Below, piece by piece: positions 1 to 7,799 of a DNA stretch of 9,606 nt. The position numbers were made by a program, and so were the translations under genes. This DNA comes from Methanocellales archaeon (lineage in GTDB: Archaea > Halobacteriota > UBA148 > JAUWXC01), in contig JAUWXC010000021.1 of assembly GCA_030616565.1 (NCBI GenBank), positions 1-9,606 of the forward strand, written 5' to 3'. Every line of letters starts with the position of its first letter. Within the stretch, counting starts at the first letter, position 1. Below the pieces are notes generated by a model. The model saw only the letters and a list, made by a program, of their open reading frames with translations, did no database searches and was not told the origin of the DNA.

Positions 1-386
1 AATACGTACGCTAGAAGTACGCCTCCTACCCCCCTCTTCTTGGCCTCTTGATGGGACATGATTCCTTCGGGAGTGGAGAGTATGAGGACTCCAAAATCTC
101 TTGCTGGTAAATATCTCTTTTCCCATTTTTCAAATTCGCCTTTTTTAATATGATATCGCGGTTTTACAGCCCCACATTTGTTGATTTTGCCATGTAATTT
201 GACTGTAAATTTCCCTCCTTTGTCATCGATGAACTCAAATTCGTCGATGTATCCTTCGTCCTTCATGACATTGAGGATGTTGCCAATTGGCTTCGATGCT
301 GGGTGTATTATGCACTCGGGCTTCCCTGCGTATTCGGCGTTTTTGATTACTGTCAATGCATTTGCAATCGAATCCACTAACGTCAT
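1..386 (-). CDS. rps8: 30S ribosomal protein S8 (uS8), cut by the window edge at its C-terminus
   Basis: The 128 visible codons encode archaeal uS8, a primary 16S rRNA-binding protein of the small-subunit platform. I translated this frame by hand because it has no stop inside the window. It starts [16 protein letters not shown] and contains the family stretches [40 protein letters not shown] and [15 protein letters not shown]. It reaches LLAYV at base 3, and archaeal S8 is about 130 residues long, so only the last residue or so and the stop are missing; this is an edge effect, not a broken gene. A GAGGAG ribosome binding site lies 5 bases before the ATG. The gap to the S14 stop is 9 bases, so S8 is read on the same message. 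L6 would be expected next, outside the window. Confidence 0.96.
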   Translation of the reverse strand, partial: MTLVDSIANALTVIKNAEYAGKPECIIHPASKPIGNILNVMKDEGYIDEFEFIDDKGGKFTVKLHGKINKCGAVKPRYHIKKGEFEKWEKRYLPARDFGVLILSTPEGIMSHQEAKKRGVGGVLLAYV

Positions 387-395
387 CAAATCTCC

Positions 396-539
396 TCAAT
401 ATTTTTTAAACCCCATATCACGTGCTGTCTCTCTAAAGCACTGACGGCATAGATAGATACCGTATTTTCTCACCAGTCCTTGTTTTCTTCCGCATCTTTT
501 GCAGGAGTGCGCACCTCGCCCGAATTTCTTGTCCGTCAT
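396..539 (-). CDS. rps14: 30S ribosomal protein S14 (uS14), zinc-binding type
   Basis: This 47-residue protein is archaeal uS14, which sits in the head of the small subunit. The hand translation begins [20 protein letters not shown] and ends [11 protein letters not shown]. Four cysteines, C13-x2-C16 and C31-x2-C34, form the zinc-binding site of the zinc-type S14; the length is normal for that type. Its ATG overlaps the L5 stop as ATGA, and a GAGG motif lies upstream within the L5 coding end, so translation is probably coupled to L5. The position between L5 and S8 is the standard spc-type order. The identification is secure from the cysteine pattern, length and context. Confidence 0.96.
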   Translation of the reverse strand: MTDKKFGRGAHSCKRCGRKQGLVRKYGIYLCRQCFRETARDMGFKKY

Positions 540-1042
540 ACTACCTCTACCCCAAACTCTTCTTTCAGAAAGACGATCGCATCCTCTTTGGACAATCTGT
601 GGCAGCGGGGTATTTTTCGCAATCCAATCTTCCGTTCCTCAACTCTGTGTCCCGGTCGTTTGAGGACAACAGTAACGTCCATGCCAAATATCCCCACTTC
701 GGGGTCATACTGCATATTTGGGAAGTCGGTATGCTCCTCAATACCAAATGAGAAATTGCCGTTTTTATCGAACTGGGTTTTATCCAGCTTATTATCCTTT
801 ATCGCAAGTGCGGATTGCAAGAATTTCTTTGCTACATCTTTCCTGAGCGTTACCTTACATCCAACAGGCTCTCCTTTTTTGATCTCGAATGTAGGTCTCG
901 TTTTCTTTGCGATTGTCCTAACCGGTTTTTGTCCCGTTATTTTCGTTATGATGTCTTCAGCGTTGAGTAATTTCTGCCCTCCTTCTCCCAAACTTATATT
1001 GATCGTGACTTTGTCGATTTTAGGACGCCTCATATCTGTCAT
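536..1042 (-). CDS. rpl5: 50S ribosomal protein L5 (uL5)
   Basis: The 168-residue product is archaeal uL5, which binds 5S rRNA and forms part of the central protuberance of the large subunit. Diagnostic stretches are [18 protein letters not shown] near the N-terminus, [18 protein letters not shown] around residues 34-51, [13 protein letters not shown] and, in the C-terminal half, [19 protein letters not shown]. The length is usual for archaeal L5. The ATG follows the S4e stop directly (TAAATG), with GGGGGAG just upstream. A second in-frame ATG three codons later (1033) is further from that motif and could be used instead. The last codons overlap the S14 start. Confidence 0.97.
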   Translation of the reverse strand: MTDMRRPKIDKVTINISLGEGGQKLLNAEDIITKITGQKPVRTIAKKTRPTFEIKKGEPVGCKVTLRKDVAKKFLQSALAIKDNKLDKTQFDKNGNFSFGIEEHTDFPNMQYDPEVGIFGMDVTVVLKRPGHRVEERKIGLRKIPRCHRLSKEDAIVFLKEEFGVEVV

Positions 1043-1726
1043 TTACTCCCCCAGTTCAATCGCTGGCTTTTTGGTGCCGACGACACAAACGTAGTCTTCT
1101 ATAACCTCAAACTCCTTATCATTCTCCATAATCACCATGTTTGGTTGCGAACTTCTGAGCAGCTTCAACTCCTTAATCGTCCCGACCTCTCCCAAGTGCC
1201 GTCCACCGGTGACCATTGCTAGATTACCGGGTTTACATTCCAGGCGTTGTTTTATCTTTCGTTGCGGTAATTCGAGCACGATAGAATCGCCGGGTCGATA
1301 CTCATTGGTGGCGATGACGTTTGAGCCATCATGTAAGTTAATCAGGACTTTTCCGCCTTTGATTATGGTCTTATTATCGACCCTGCATAATTTTAGGGTC
1401 GAATCCTTAATAGGGAGGGGTATAAACCGCCTTTTTGAATCGAATACTACCCTGTAATGTTTTTTGATGGCAGGAATCGAGATTACGTCGAAGATTCCCA
1501 CGGGAAATCGATGATCTCGTCTGACCACGCCATCTACGAGTACCTGCCCATCATTTAGCATGTGCTTGACTTCTTTGATATTATCTCCAAGTTTTAATAC
1601 ATCGCGCAGTATGATGGCAAGCGGTATACACGTCTTGTGGGGGCCAGGTCTTGGTGTGACGACCCATTTGTGGGCCTTCCTGGCTATTGGCCAAGCAGTG
1701 TGCGCTGAAATTCTTTTTCGATGCAT
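1043..1726 (-). CDS. rps4e: 30S ribosomal protein S4e (eS4)
   Basis: This is eS4, a small-subunit protein found in archaea and eukaryotes but not bacteria. From the chosen start it has 227 residues. The N-terminus MHRKRISAHTAWPIARK matches the family (basic start, then a WPI motif), followed by TPRPGPHKTCIPL. An S4-type RNA-binding region (DGQVLVDGVVRRDHRFPVGI) lies at roughly residues 45-80, and a KOW-like stretch (CKPGNLAMVTGGRHLGEVG) lies in the last third. The reading frame extends eight codons upstream to 1750, but that would run into the end of L24. The inner ATG at 1726 lies 8 bases after the L24 stop and fits the family start better, so I use it. The stop abuts the L5 start. Confidence 0.95.
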   Translation of the reverse strand: MHRKRISAHTAWPIARKAHKWVVTPRPGPHKTCIPLAIILRDVLKLGDNIKEVKHMLNDGQVLVDGVVRRDHRFPVGIFDVISIPAIKKHYRVVFDSKRRFIPLPIKDSTLKLCRVDNKTIIKGGKVLINLHDGSNVIATNEYRPGDSIVLELPQRKIKQRLECKPGNLAMVTGGRHLGEVGTIKELKLLRSSQPNMVIMENDKEFEVIEDYVCVVGTKKPAIELGE

Positions 1727-1734
1727 ATCTCTAC

Positions 1735-2085
1735 CTACCTCTTTAAGCACTCCTCTCTACGTCTATCCTTGAGGTATAATTTGGTGATTTGAACATTTGA
1801 CGGGCGAATCGGGCGTGCTACCTCAGAGTCATCTGCCTTTTTGACGGTGACACCATCGACGGTTATGACTCCCCGCCTAAGGTCAACGCTCTGGACCTTT
1901 CCTTCTGTGCCAGCGTGATCACCTCTCATCACTTTCACAGTATCGCCCTTGACCACGCGAGCATTTCGCTTGGAGTATTTCCCTCCGAGCTCTCTGCTGA
2001 GAGGTGCTCTCAAGAATTTCTGTCGCCTGTGCAATGGTGCTTTCGCCCGTTCCCTGCGCTGTTTCCTTGGTTGTGCTGATGTCAT
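1735..2085 (-). CDS. rpl24: 50S ribosomal protein L24 (uL24)
   Basis: The 116-residue product is archaeal uL24, an early-assembling 23S rRNA-binding protein. The N-terminal 40 residues are very basic and typical of archaeal forms ([20 protein letters not shown], then [16 protein letters not shown]). A KOW motif follows at about residues 43-70 ([20 protein letters not shown]), with the [18 protein letters not shown] segment behind it. The length is usual for the archaeal family. A GAGG motif about 8 bases before the ATG supports the start, and the gap from L14 is 10 bases. The gene ends with TAG eight bases before the preferred S4e start. Confidence 0.96.
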   Translation of the reverse strand: MTSAQPRKQRRERAKAPLHRRQKFLRAPLSRELGGKYSKRNARVVKGDTVKVMRGDHAGTEGKVQSVDLRRGVITVDGVTVKKADDSEVARPIRPSNVQITKLYLKDRRREECLKR

Positions 2086-2095
2086 TCTTCTTGCC

Positions 2096-2494
2096 TCACA
2101 CGATCATCGTTGCTGCAGACGCGATCTTGGAAAATCTCTCTGCCGCCTCCCTAGCTACTGGACCTTTGATCTCGGTCCCTTTTGGCTCACCTTTTTCATC
2201 GGTAAGCACGGCCGCATTGTCCTCAAATTTTACCCTGATGCCACTTGGGCGCCTAAATTCCTTTTTCTGTCTGATGACCACCGCATGGAAAATCTGTTTC
2301 CTCACCTCAGGTGACCCCTTTTTAACGGAAACCACGACCAAGTCCCCTATACCAGCCTTGGGATATCGCCTTTTTACGCCTCTATAACCCTTAACGGCCA
2401 TTATCTGTAATATCCTCGCACCAGTATTATCCGCACACTCGAGCAAAGTGCCAGTGTGCACGGAACGTGGAATCTTGGCTTTATGTCCTTTCAT
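2096..2494 (-). CDS. rpl14: 50S ribosomal protein L14 (uL14)
   Basis: The 132-residue product is uL14, which lies at the subunit interface and forms intersubunit bridges with 16S rRNA. The family core is clear: [21 protein letters not shown] at residues 17-37, then [39 protein letters not shown] and [20 protein letters not shown]. It ends with the usual [14 protein letters not shown] segment and MIV. Length is normal for archaea. The ATG overlaps the S17 stop as ATGA, with GAGG about 10 bases upstream inside S17, so it is probably translated by coupling from S17. Confidence 0.97.
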   Translation of the reverse strand: MKGHKAKIPRSVHTGTLLECADNTGARILQIMAVKGYRGVKRRYPKAGIGDLVVVSVKKGSPEVRKQIFHAVVIRQKKEFRRPSGIRVKFEDNAAVLTDEKGEPKGTEIKGPVAREAAERFSKIASAATMIV

Positions 2495-2817
2495 TTTTTT
2501 CTAACCTCAATTATCACGAACTTCTTCGTCTTGCTCAGCGGACGACACTCTGCTATCTTGACCACATCTCCTTCCTTTGCGTCTATGCAGGGTGGATTGT
2601 GCGCATGAATTTTTGACCGCTTCTTCTCATATTTCCCATACTTGGGGATCCATCTGGTGAACTCCCGCTGGACAACTGCCGTTTTGTCCATTTTAGAACT
2701 CACGACCCTCCCCCCCAAGATCTGTCCACGTACGGGCAGCGTGCCGTGAAACGGACAGTTTGTATCAGAGCATTCATTTTTTGGTGCTGTTACATCCAGT
2801 CCAATGTCCCTTGCCAT
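2491..2817 (-). CDS. rps17: 30S ribosomal protein S17 (uS17)
   Basis: The 108-residue product is archaeal uS17, a primary binder of the 5' domain of 16S rRNA. It has the archaeal N-terminal extension with C16 and C21 in the [16 protein letters not shown] region, followed by the OB-fold core: [60 protein letters not shown]. The length fits archaeal S17, which is longer than the bacterial protein because of this N-terminus. The start lies 3 bases after the rnp1 stop, and the sequence upstream contains GAGG 7 bases before the ATG. The last codons overlap the L14 start. Confidence 0.97.
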   Translation of the reverse strand: MARDIGLDVTAPKNECSDTNCPFHGTLPVRGQILGGRVVSSKMDKTAVVQREFTRWIPKYGKYEKKRSKIHAHNPPCIDAKEGDVVKIAECRPLSKTKKFVIIEVRKK

Positions 2818-2820
2818 GCC

Positions 2821-3084
2821 TCAACCTCGAATCCTGTTTTCTGGCTGTGAAAGTAATAATTCGCCATCGACCTTGACTTTAGCTTCAGGCAGAGTAAACA
2901 CAAAGCTCGCACTCGCTTTTGCCACCTTTTTCTCCTTGCCATCATGCTCAATGGTGATCATATTCCGCGTTTCATCGATGACATTTCCTTTAATCCCGAC
3001 CAGACTTGGATTTGTGCTCTCAACAATCTTGACGGGAAGCCCAATCAGTTCGTGATGGATCAGGTTTTTCGGTGTAATTTTCAT
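2821..3084 (-). CDS. rnp1: Ribonuclease P protein component 1 (Rpp29/Pop4 family)
   Basis: The 87-residue product is the archaeal Rpp29 homologue, one of the protein subunits of RNase P, which removes the 5' leader from pre-tRNA. The family signature is visible: [17 protein letters not shown] at residues 7-23, then [20 protein letters not shown] at residues 27-46, forming the Sm-like barrel. The C-terminal part ([20 protein letters not shown]) also matches. It overlaps L29 by an ATGA, with GGAG upstream in the L29 coding end. Rnp1 within the ribosomal operon between L29 and S17 is normal in Euryarchaeota. Some methanogens carry an SUI1/aIF1-like gene between L29 and rnp1; here there is no room for it. 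Confidence 0.95.
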   Translation of the reverse strand: MKITPKNLIHHELIGLPVKIVESTNPSLVGIKGNVIDETRNMITIEHDGKEKKVAKASASFVFTLPEAKVKVDGELLLSQPENRIRG

Positions 3085-3287
3085 TTTACTTCTCCTAACT
3101 CTCGTTGGATGGTTTTAATTCTGGCAATGGTGCGTCGTATTTCCCTAATTCTACCGGGGTTTTCCGGTGCACCGCCAGCAGAAGCCATTGCCCTCTCCCT
3201 GATAAGGTCGCTGCTAAGCGTCGTTATCTGCTCTTTCCTCTCTCCTGGCGTCATTTTTCTTATCTCGTCAAGCCTTAGAATTGCCAT
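3081..3287 (-). CDS. rpl29: 50S ribosomal protein L29 (uL29)
   Basis: The 68-residue product is uL29, a two-helix protein near the polypeptide exit tunnel that helps form the docking site for the signal recognition particle. The N-terminus [20 protein letters not shown] and the C-terminal helix with [18 protein letters not shown] are typical, and the length is usual. Its ATG shares one base with the S3 stop (TAATG), and a GGAG 7 bases upstream lies inside the end of S3. Its stop overlaps the rnp1 start (ATGA). Both junctions imply translation coupled to the neighbours. Confidence 0.97.
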   Translation of the reverse strand: MAILRLDEIRKMTPGERKEQITTLSSDLIRERAMASAGGAPENPGRIREIRRTIARIKTIQRELGEVK

Positions 3288-4156
3288 TACTCGTCTCCTT
3301 GGTTTTTTTTCTTGCTTTTTGTTTTAGGTGATTTTTCCTTGGATTTTTCGCTCTCTTCCTTAGCTTTCTTGGTTTTCTTTTCCTTGGGGGGCTTCTTCTC
3401 TGGTTTTGCTTCTTCCTTGACTTTCTTTGGCTTTTCCGCTTTAGTTACCTCTTCTTTTTTGACTTCTTCCTTAGCTTCTTCAACTTTCTCCTCGACTTTT
3501 TCTTCTTTTGGCTTTACTTCCTCTGGTTTTTCCTTCTTTTCAGCCTCAACCTCTTCTGACGGAGCCTCTACAATCTTGAAGTCATCCGGCAGTTCAACAT
3601 CCGGCGGGACGATTCTAACCTTCACGCCAAGGACACCCGACTTTTTGGTCGCGGTGGCAAAGCCCTCATCGACGATTCTCTCAACCGCTTCTCCGGCATG
3701 TTTGATGTATCCAGCCAATAATTTCTGCGTTCTTTTTCTTGGACCCGTCAGCTTTCCGGAGATTATAATCTCGCAGCCAAGCGCCCCAGCATTCATTATT
3801 CGTTGCAGTGTAGAATGACCAGCTTTTCTGAAGTACCATCCTCTCTCCAGTGCATTTGCCAGGCGGGCCGCCATCATCTGTGCGTTTAGTTCAGGTTTTG
3901 TGACCTCTTGTACATCGATCTGGGGATTATCCATCTGGAATCTGGTGTCCAGCTCTTTGGTCAGCTCATTTATGGTTCTTCCACCTTTTCCGATGACCAT
4001 CCCCGGTTTTTCTGCATAAATCGTGATCTGCGTACCCATGGGCGTCCTAGTGATCTTCATTCCCCCATAGCCGACTCTCTCCAGTTTTTTGGCAAAGTAC
4101 TCTTGTAATTGGGATCTCTTCAGGCCTTCTCGAACGAATTTCTTTTCGATGGCCAT
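3287..4156 (-). CDS. rps3: 30S ribosomal protein S3 (uS3) with a long charged C-terminal tail
   Basis: The 289-residue product is archaeal uS3, which lines the mRNA entry channel in the small-subunit head. Residues 1-200 are the conserved protein: an N-terminal segment ([20 protein letters not shown]), a KH domain with the GKGG loop at residues 56-59 ([16 protein letters not shown]), and the S3 C-terminal domain (GAEAL-type region [19 protein letters not shown] at 124-142, then [12 protein letters not shown]). Residues 201-289 are a low-complexity tail of Lys, Glu, Pro and Ser, without homologous fold features. The start has a strong GAGGTG site inside the end of L22 and shares one base with the L22 stop (TAATG). 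Archaeal S3 proteins are often shorter than this; the tail is discussed separately. Confidence 0.97.
   Translation of the reverse strand: MAIEKKFVREGLKRSQLQEYFAKKLERVGYGGMKITRTPMGTQITIYAEKPGMVIGKGGRTINELTKELDTRFQMDNPQIDVQEVTKPELNAQMMAARLANALERGWYFRKAGHSTLQRIMNAGALGCEIIISGKLTGPRKRTQKLLAGYIKHAGEAVERIVDEGFATATKKSGVLGVKVRIVPPDVELPDDFKIVEAPSEEVEAEKKEKPEEVKPKEEKVEEKVEEAKEEVKKEEVTKAEKPKKVKEEAKPEKKPPKEKKTKKAKEESEKSKEKSPKTKSKKKNQGDE
3290..3556 (-). other. Low-complexity K/E-rich tail of S3 (purine-rich coding tract)
   Basis: This segment encodes residues 201-289 of S3. On the minus strand it is almost all purines, so the plus strand shows a long T/C-rich tract. By count, residues 201-240 carry 17 Glu and 11 Lys (net about -6), while residues 241-289 carry 21 Lys and 11 Glu plus Asp (net about +10), so the tail changes from acidic to basic. 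It has no predicted fold and is probably disordered and solvent-exposed. The reading frame stays open to the shared TAATG with L29, so it is real coding sequence. Confidence 0.85.
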
Positions 4157-4617
4157 TACTCCACCTCTTCTATGATGAGTTCGACCGTTACGGTCTCGGT
4201 ATCTTTGGAAGTCGCCCTTCCCATCGCCCTGGGCATCATTCCTGGAATTACGCGCCCTTTCTTGATAGCGATGTGTTTAATTTTCATACGCTCTGGATCT
4301 AGCCCTTTGTACTCAGCGTTACTTCTGGCATTGACGATGAGCTTGAGCATTTCAGTGGCAGCCTTTTTTGGATACCGTCCAGCATACCATCTGTCCAGTC
4401 CCCTTTTGTGGCCAACATTTCTCTTGTGCCGTTTGAATGGTACTACCCTCTTCATGGCGATGACATCCTCTAAGAAGGACTTTGCCTCGGTTATGTGCAT
4501 CCCTCTCAGTTCCCTGCATATTTCCAATGCGTGTTTTGGCGAGATGTGCACCTCATAAATCATGGCCTTTGCCATTTTATCGGCTTCCGCCTCCATGGAG
4601 TAATCAACCCTTGACAT
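4156..4617 (-). CDS. rpl22: 50S ribosomal protein L22 (uL22)
   Basis: The 153-residue product is archaeal uL22, which contacts all domains of 23S rRNA and whose beta-hairpin lines the exit tunnel. Recognisable parts are the N-terminus ([19 protein letters not shown]), the [17 protein letters not shown] helix at residues 24-40, [15 protein letters not shown] around 59-73, the [18 protein letters not shown] segment, and the hairpin region with [18 protein letters not shown]. Length is usual for archaea. The gene starts 4 bases after the S19 stop; a GTGAT motif spanning that stop is the only ribosome-binding-like site. Its end shares one base with the S3 start. Confidence 0.97.
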   Translation of the reverse strand: MSRVDYSMEAEADKMAKAMIYEVHISPKHALEICRELRGMHITEAKSFLEDVIAMKRVVPFKRHKRNVGHKRGLDRWYAGRYPKKAATEMLKLIVNARSNAEYKGLDPERMKIKHIAIKKGRVIPGMMPRAMGRATSKDTETVTVELIIEEVE

Positions 4618-4621
4618 GTTA

Positions 4622-5029
4622 TCACTTCAACGGCACGTACTTGCTTGACTTAGTCGCACCTATACCAGCACTTCCGTGCACCACCTTTTTTCGCGTTAGC
4701 GCAAACTCTCCCAGATGATGTCCGATCATCTCTGGCTGAATTTTTACTCTGACGAACTGCTTGCCATCGTGTACCTCAAATTCTAAGCCAACCATCTCTG
4801 GTAGTATGATCATATCCCGCAGATGCGTTCTGATTACGGATTCACTCTTCTTGATGCGCGCTAACAATTTCTTGTGCGTTTCCGGCAGTCCTCGCTTGAT
4901 GGCCCTGCGCGCCTTCGTCGGCAGCAGCTCAGCAATTTCCTCCAGCCTCATATTTTTCAGTTCATCAAGGGTATGTCCCCTGTATGTGAACGCCTCTTTT
5001 CTCTTGGGCAACTTAGTTTCGACAGCCAT
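4622..5029 (-). CDS. rps19: 30S ribosomal protein S19 (uS19)
   Basis: The 135-residue product is uS19 of the small-subunit head. The archaeal N-terminal region is present ([18 protein letters not shown]), followed by the RNA-binding part: [20 protein letters not shown] around residues 61-80, [20 protein letters not shown] and [20 protein letters not shown], with the terminal SSKYVPLK. Length is normal for archaea. The start is well defined: an AGAGGTGAT site complementary to the 16S rRNA 3' end overlaps the L2 stop, 3 bases before the ATG. L2 and S19 are separated by 4 bases. Confidence 0.97.
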   Translation of the reverse strand: MAVETKLPKRKEAFTYRGHTLDELKNMRLEEIAELLPTKARRAIKRGLPETHKKLLARIKKSESVIRTHLRDMIILPEMVGLEFEVHDGKQFVRVKIQPEMIGHHLGEFALTRKKVVHGSAGIGATKSSKYVPLK

Positions 5030-5033
5030 ATCA

Positions 5034-5753
5034 TCACCTCTTCCGTTTTCCGGTTCTTCGTGCCCCTATGGATCCAACCTTTCTCCCCGGGGGGGCACCC
5101 TTGCCCACAGTTTTTGGCTTTCCGGGATGTTGCTTACCTCCACCGCCGAACGGATGATCCACCGCATTCATCGCGACACCTCTCACCCTTGGGTATTTCC
5201 CTGCCCGCGCCTTCATTTTGTGATATTTTTTACCCGCTTTGAGGAATGGTTTATCTGTCCGACCTCCGCCTGCGACAACGCCGATTGTGGCTCTGCATTT
5301 GGGGTCTAACCACTTAGTCTTGCCGCTTGGTAGTTGGACTACGGTTTTATGAAGGTCATGAGCGACGAGAACCGCATATGTGCCTGACGATCTTGCGAAA
5401 GAACCGCCACCTCCTGGTCTGGTCTCCACGTTGCATATAAGCGTCCCTTCAGGAATCTCTGCCATGGGCAACGTGTTGCCAGGCTTGATTTCTGCAGATA
5501 TGCCGCACGCGATGACATCGCCAACTGCGACGCCCTCTGGTATGAGAATGTATTGCTTATCGCCGTTTTCAAACCTGACCTTGGCGATTGGTGCACTTCT
5601 GGCAGGGTCGTGCTCTATGCTGATAACCTCGCCCTTGACGGTTTCATCAGCACCCGTCTTTGGGTGTTTGAGCTCTGCCTTGTATTTGTGGGATGGTGCC
5701 CTATATGTTGGCGTTCCTTTCCCCCTTCGTTGAGATTTGATCCTTTTCCCCAT
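5034..5753 (-). CDS. rpl2: 50S ribosomal protein L2 (uL2)
   Basis: The 239-residue product is uL2, a primary 23S rRNA-binding protein close to the peptidyl transferase centre and needed for subunit association. It begins [20 protein letters not shown] and contains [17 protein letters not shown] (about 111-127), [20 protein letters not shown] (about 152-171) and [20 protein letters not shown] (about 191-210). H200 corresponds by motif to the conserved histidine of bacterial L2 linked to activity. The frame is open to an ATG at 5789, but that would add 12 residues foreign to the family and overlap the end of L23. The ATG at 5753 has a GAGG motif 5 bases upstream and follows the L23 stop by 10 bases, so I use it. 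Confidence 0.96.
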   Translation of the reverse strand: MGKRIKSQRRGKGTPTYRAPSHKYKAELKHPKTGADETVKGEVISIEHDPARSAPIAKVRFENGDKQYILIPEGVAVGDVIACGISAEIKPGNTLPMAEIPEGTLICNVETRPGGGGSFARSSGTYAVLVAHDLHKTVVQLPSGKTKWLDPKCRATIGVVAGGGRTDKPFLKAGKKYHKMKARAGKYPRVRGVAMNAVDHPFGGGGKQHPGKPKTVGKGAPPGRKVGSIGARRTGKRKR

Positions 5754-5763
5754 CTTTGCCTCA

Positions 5764-6015
5764 CTAGAATATTCCCAATCTACTCGCAATCTCCTCGGCT
5801 GAATCTTCTGGCGATAGCGTGACTATTGCCTTTTTCCGTCCTTTTGTCGTCATCATCGTCCTGACACTGATAACTGTGACATCGTACAGTCTCTCAATTT
5901 CTTTCTTGATCTGCTCTTTTGTCGCATTGACATCAACCAGAAATTGAAGTTTATTCTCAGTACCCATCTGGATGGTTGCCTTTTCTGTTATGAACGGATG
6001 CCTGATCACCGTCAT
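5764..6015 (-). CDS. rpl23: 50S ribosomal protein L23 (uL23)
   Basis: The 83-residue product is uL23, which surrounds the exit tunnel and is a contact point for the signal recognition particle. It reads [20 protein letters not shown], then [20 protein letters not shown] and the [17 protein letters not shown] hairpin, ending [12 protein letters not shown]; this is the normal archaeal length. The same frame is open for 44 codons further upstream (to 6147), but that part is an out-of-frame reading of the L4 3' end and has no family resemblance. The chosen ATG overlaps the L4 stop as ATGA and has GGAGG 10 bases upstream inside L4. Confidence 0.96.
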   Translation of the reverse strand: MTVIRHPFITEKATIQMGTENKLQFLVDVNATKEQIKKEIERLYDVTVISVRTMMTTKGRKKAIVTLSPEDSAEEIASRLGIF

Positions 6016-6770
6016 CTGAACGCACCCTCCAGTTTGGATAGCGCACCCTTCGTCCAGATCGTTAGCCTGCCGGGTTGCGCGCCTGGCGCCAGCAACTCCG
6101 CATTTAGCTGGTTTACTGTCACCACATCTACTCCAGGCAGATTGCATGCCGCTCTAAAAATACCCTTATCTTCAGAAACTACGATCAGAAGACTCTTTTT
6201 GCGCTTATACTTTCTTCCTCTCATCTTGCCCTTGCCTGCCCGGATCTTCTTTCCCCCCTTGGCCCTGAGGACATCGTCCCACAGTTTGGCGGTTTGCAGA
6301 AATCCTATCACATCGGACGTTTTTGTCATTTTTTCTAAAGAATTCTCGACGATGAGCGGCACCTTTGCCCCGAATTTGTGCCTCCTGCCCTTGACCAGCT
6401 CGGCGTTAGCGGTTGCCGCGATTGCAGACCGTATGGCTTTTCTCCGCTCCTTTACGTTAATCTTCTCGGAGAGGATTTTTTGGGGCTTGGGTGGGTGCGC
6501 TCCACGCCCACCTACTGCTTGCGGTACTCTGGCAACTCTGCTACCGCCCTTGATTCGTGGCGCTCTGGAGACGCCTCTGCCGGTACCCCATCCTTCAGCT
6601 GACGTTCGCATTCCTGCGTATATGTCTGGACCGTAAGGCTGCAACCTGTTGGCTTGCGCCGCAAGGACCGCCCTTTTTATCAAGTCAGGTCTGTATTCTT
6701 CATCGAAGACCTCTGGCAGTTCCACCTTGCCCTTGACTTTTCCCGATAAACCTATGAGTTGCGCCTTCAT
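6012..6770 (-). CDS. rpl4: 50S ribosomal protein L4 (uL4)
   Basis: The product (252 residues from this start) is archaeal uL4, whose loop reaches the exit tunnel. Typical segments are [20 protein letters not shown] near the N-terminus, [40 protein letters not shown] and [12 protein letters not shown], which form the tunnel loop, and the C-terminal half with [20 protein letters not shown] and [20 protein letters not shown]. Three in-frame ATGs lie close together at 6779, 6776 and 6770. Only the third has a ribosome-binding-like AAGG at normal distance (9 bases), and [10 protein letters not shown] resembles family N-termini, so I chose it. The first would instead make an ATGA overlap with L3, as elsewhere in the operon. 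The uncertainty is three residues. Confidence 0.95.
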   Translation of the reverse strand: MKAQLIGLSGKVKGKVELPEVFDEEYRPDLIKRAVLAAQANRLQPYGPDIYAGMRTSAEGWGTGRGVSRAPRIKGGSRVARVPQAVGGRGAHPPKPQKILSEKINVKERRKAIRSAIAATANAELVKGRRHKFGAKVPLIVENSLEKMTKTSDVIGFLQTAKLWDDVLRAKGGKKIRAGKGKMRGRKYKRKKSLLIVVSEDKGIFRAACNLPGVDVVTVNQLNAELLAPGAQPGRLTIWTKGALSKLEGAFR

Positions 6771-6775
6771 GATCA

Positions 6776-7789
6776 TCATCCTTGTTTGGATTCTAAGCTG
6801 ATATGTCTGATTTCCGGGGCGCCTTTTGGCACCATTTTCGGTCTGATTGCCGACCTCATCCTGATCAAGCGCTTTGCAGGACCCGGAACAGTTCCCTTGA
6901 GCAATACAAACCTGTTCTTGATAACGCCGTAGTTCAAGAAGCCTCCCTTTGGTGTGATCGTATCTCCATCCGAACCTATCTGCAGGATGCGTTTGTTAAA
7001 TTCAGTCCGTTGATGATAACCGGTTTGCCCTAGCTGTGGCACCCGCCAGCTTACTTTAGCAGGATGCCATGGTCCCAGCGTTCCGATGTGTCTCTTTTTC
7101 CCTGTTCTCGCGTGTTTGCGCTTTTGAACCTGCACTCCCCACCTTTTCACAGGACCCTGAGTTCCTTTGCCCGTTGTGATGGCTGCCACGTCCACGAGCT
7201 CTCCATCATTGAAAACATCTGATACATCTATTTCCTTGCCCAGGATATTCTTCGCATATTCAAACCTGACGGAAACATCCCCCCCACCTATGCGGTTTTC
7301 CATCATATCCGGCTTTTTCTTGGGAATGCCCCTTACATTCTTGGGCAGTGTGTAGGTCAATATTCGGACATCATCTACCGTACCCTTAGATATTAACTCG
7401 CTGATGCGCTTTAGCGCCGCCCCTGTATCATGCTTCTTGGGCAGTGGTAGCGATTTACTAAGCTCTGGGTCAAGTTTTTTTGCCCATGCCTCTGCTACGG
7501 ATTTGGTGCCATACGGCGTACGAGAATAAACCCGAATAGCTGCTACTTTCATGGCAGGCGTCTCGATGACCGTGGCTGGAACCGAGATTCCCATACCCTC
7601 TGTGAGGCTATGCGGTCTGTCATCTACAATCATCAGATGGGTCATTCCGACTTTGTAACCGGCAAATCCCTGTACCTTCGGTTCACCTTCACCCTCTGGC
7701 CAAGACCCGAATTTTGCTACGGGCGATTTTGCCCTCTTTCTCGGGCTAAATGCCAGAGAGCCTTTTCTCGGGCTGTGTCTTTTTACCAT
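6776..7789 (-). CDS. rpl3: 50S ribosomal protein L3 (uL3)
   Basis: The 337-residue product is uL3, which starts large-subunit assembly and extends towards the peptidyl transferase centre. The archaeal/eukaryotic form is clear: [20 protein letters not shown] at residues 8-27, [19 protein letters not shown] (39-57), a middle part around [20 protein letters not shown], and the central [20 protein letters not shown] and [19 protein letters not shown] segments. Length is normal. A GGAG motif 5 bases before the ATG supports the start. The gene lies 10 bases after the methyltransferase stop with no promoter-like sequence between them, so it is probably cotranscribed with it. Confidence 0.97.
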   Translation of the reverse strand: MVKRHSPRKGSLAFSPRKRAKSPVAKFGSWPEGEGEPKVQGFAGYKVGMTHLMIVDDRPHSLTEGMGISVPATVIETPAMKVAAIRVYSRTPYGTKSVAEAWAKKLDPELSKSLPLPKKHDTGAALKRISELISKGTVDDVRILTYTLPKNVRGIPKKKPDMMENRIGGGDVSVRFEYAKNILGKEIDVSDVFNDGELVDVAAITTGKGTQGPVKRWGVQVQKRKHARTGKKRHIGTLGPWHPAKVSWRVPQLGQTGYHQRTEFNKRILQIGSDGDTITPKGGFLNYGVIKNRFVLLKGTVPGPAKRLIRMRSAIRPKMVPKGAPEIRHISLESKQG

Positions 7790-7799
7790 TTTCGCTCCA

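Noticed and set aside
1..386. S8 as a truncated pseudogene
   Set aside because: The frame is intact to the last bases of the window and reaches the conserved LLAYV end, so the missing stop is due only to the window edge.
480..1094. A 204-codon plus-strand open frame opposite L5
   Set aside because: It lies antisense to L5 and parts of S14 and S4e, which are unmistakable. The translation is rich in Ser, Pro and Phe with no recognisable family, as expected for a shadow frame.
3290..3556. The T/C-rich plus-strand tract as a simple repeat or regulatory element
   Set aside because: It is the complement of the purine-rich S3 tail codons, which are in frame with the S3 core and end at the shared TAATG with L29. 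No exact repeat unit was seen.
5754..5789. A 12-residue N-terminal extension of L2
   Set aside because: It overlaps the end of L23 and is foreign to the family. The ATG at 5753 has a good ribosome binding site and gives the expected [13 protein letters not shown] start.
6016..6147. A 44-residue N-terminal extension of L23
   Set aside because: It is an out-of-frame reading of the L4 3' end. Archaeal L23 normally begins at the ATG at 6015, which makes an ATGA overlap with L4 and has a GGAGG site upstream.
5944..6636. A 230-codon plus-strand open frame opposite L4 and L23
   Set aside because: It is fully antisense to L4 and the start of L23 and has no ribosome binding site or family resemblance.
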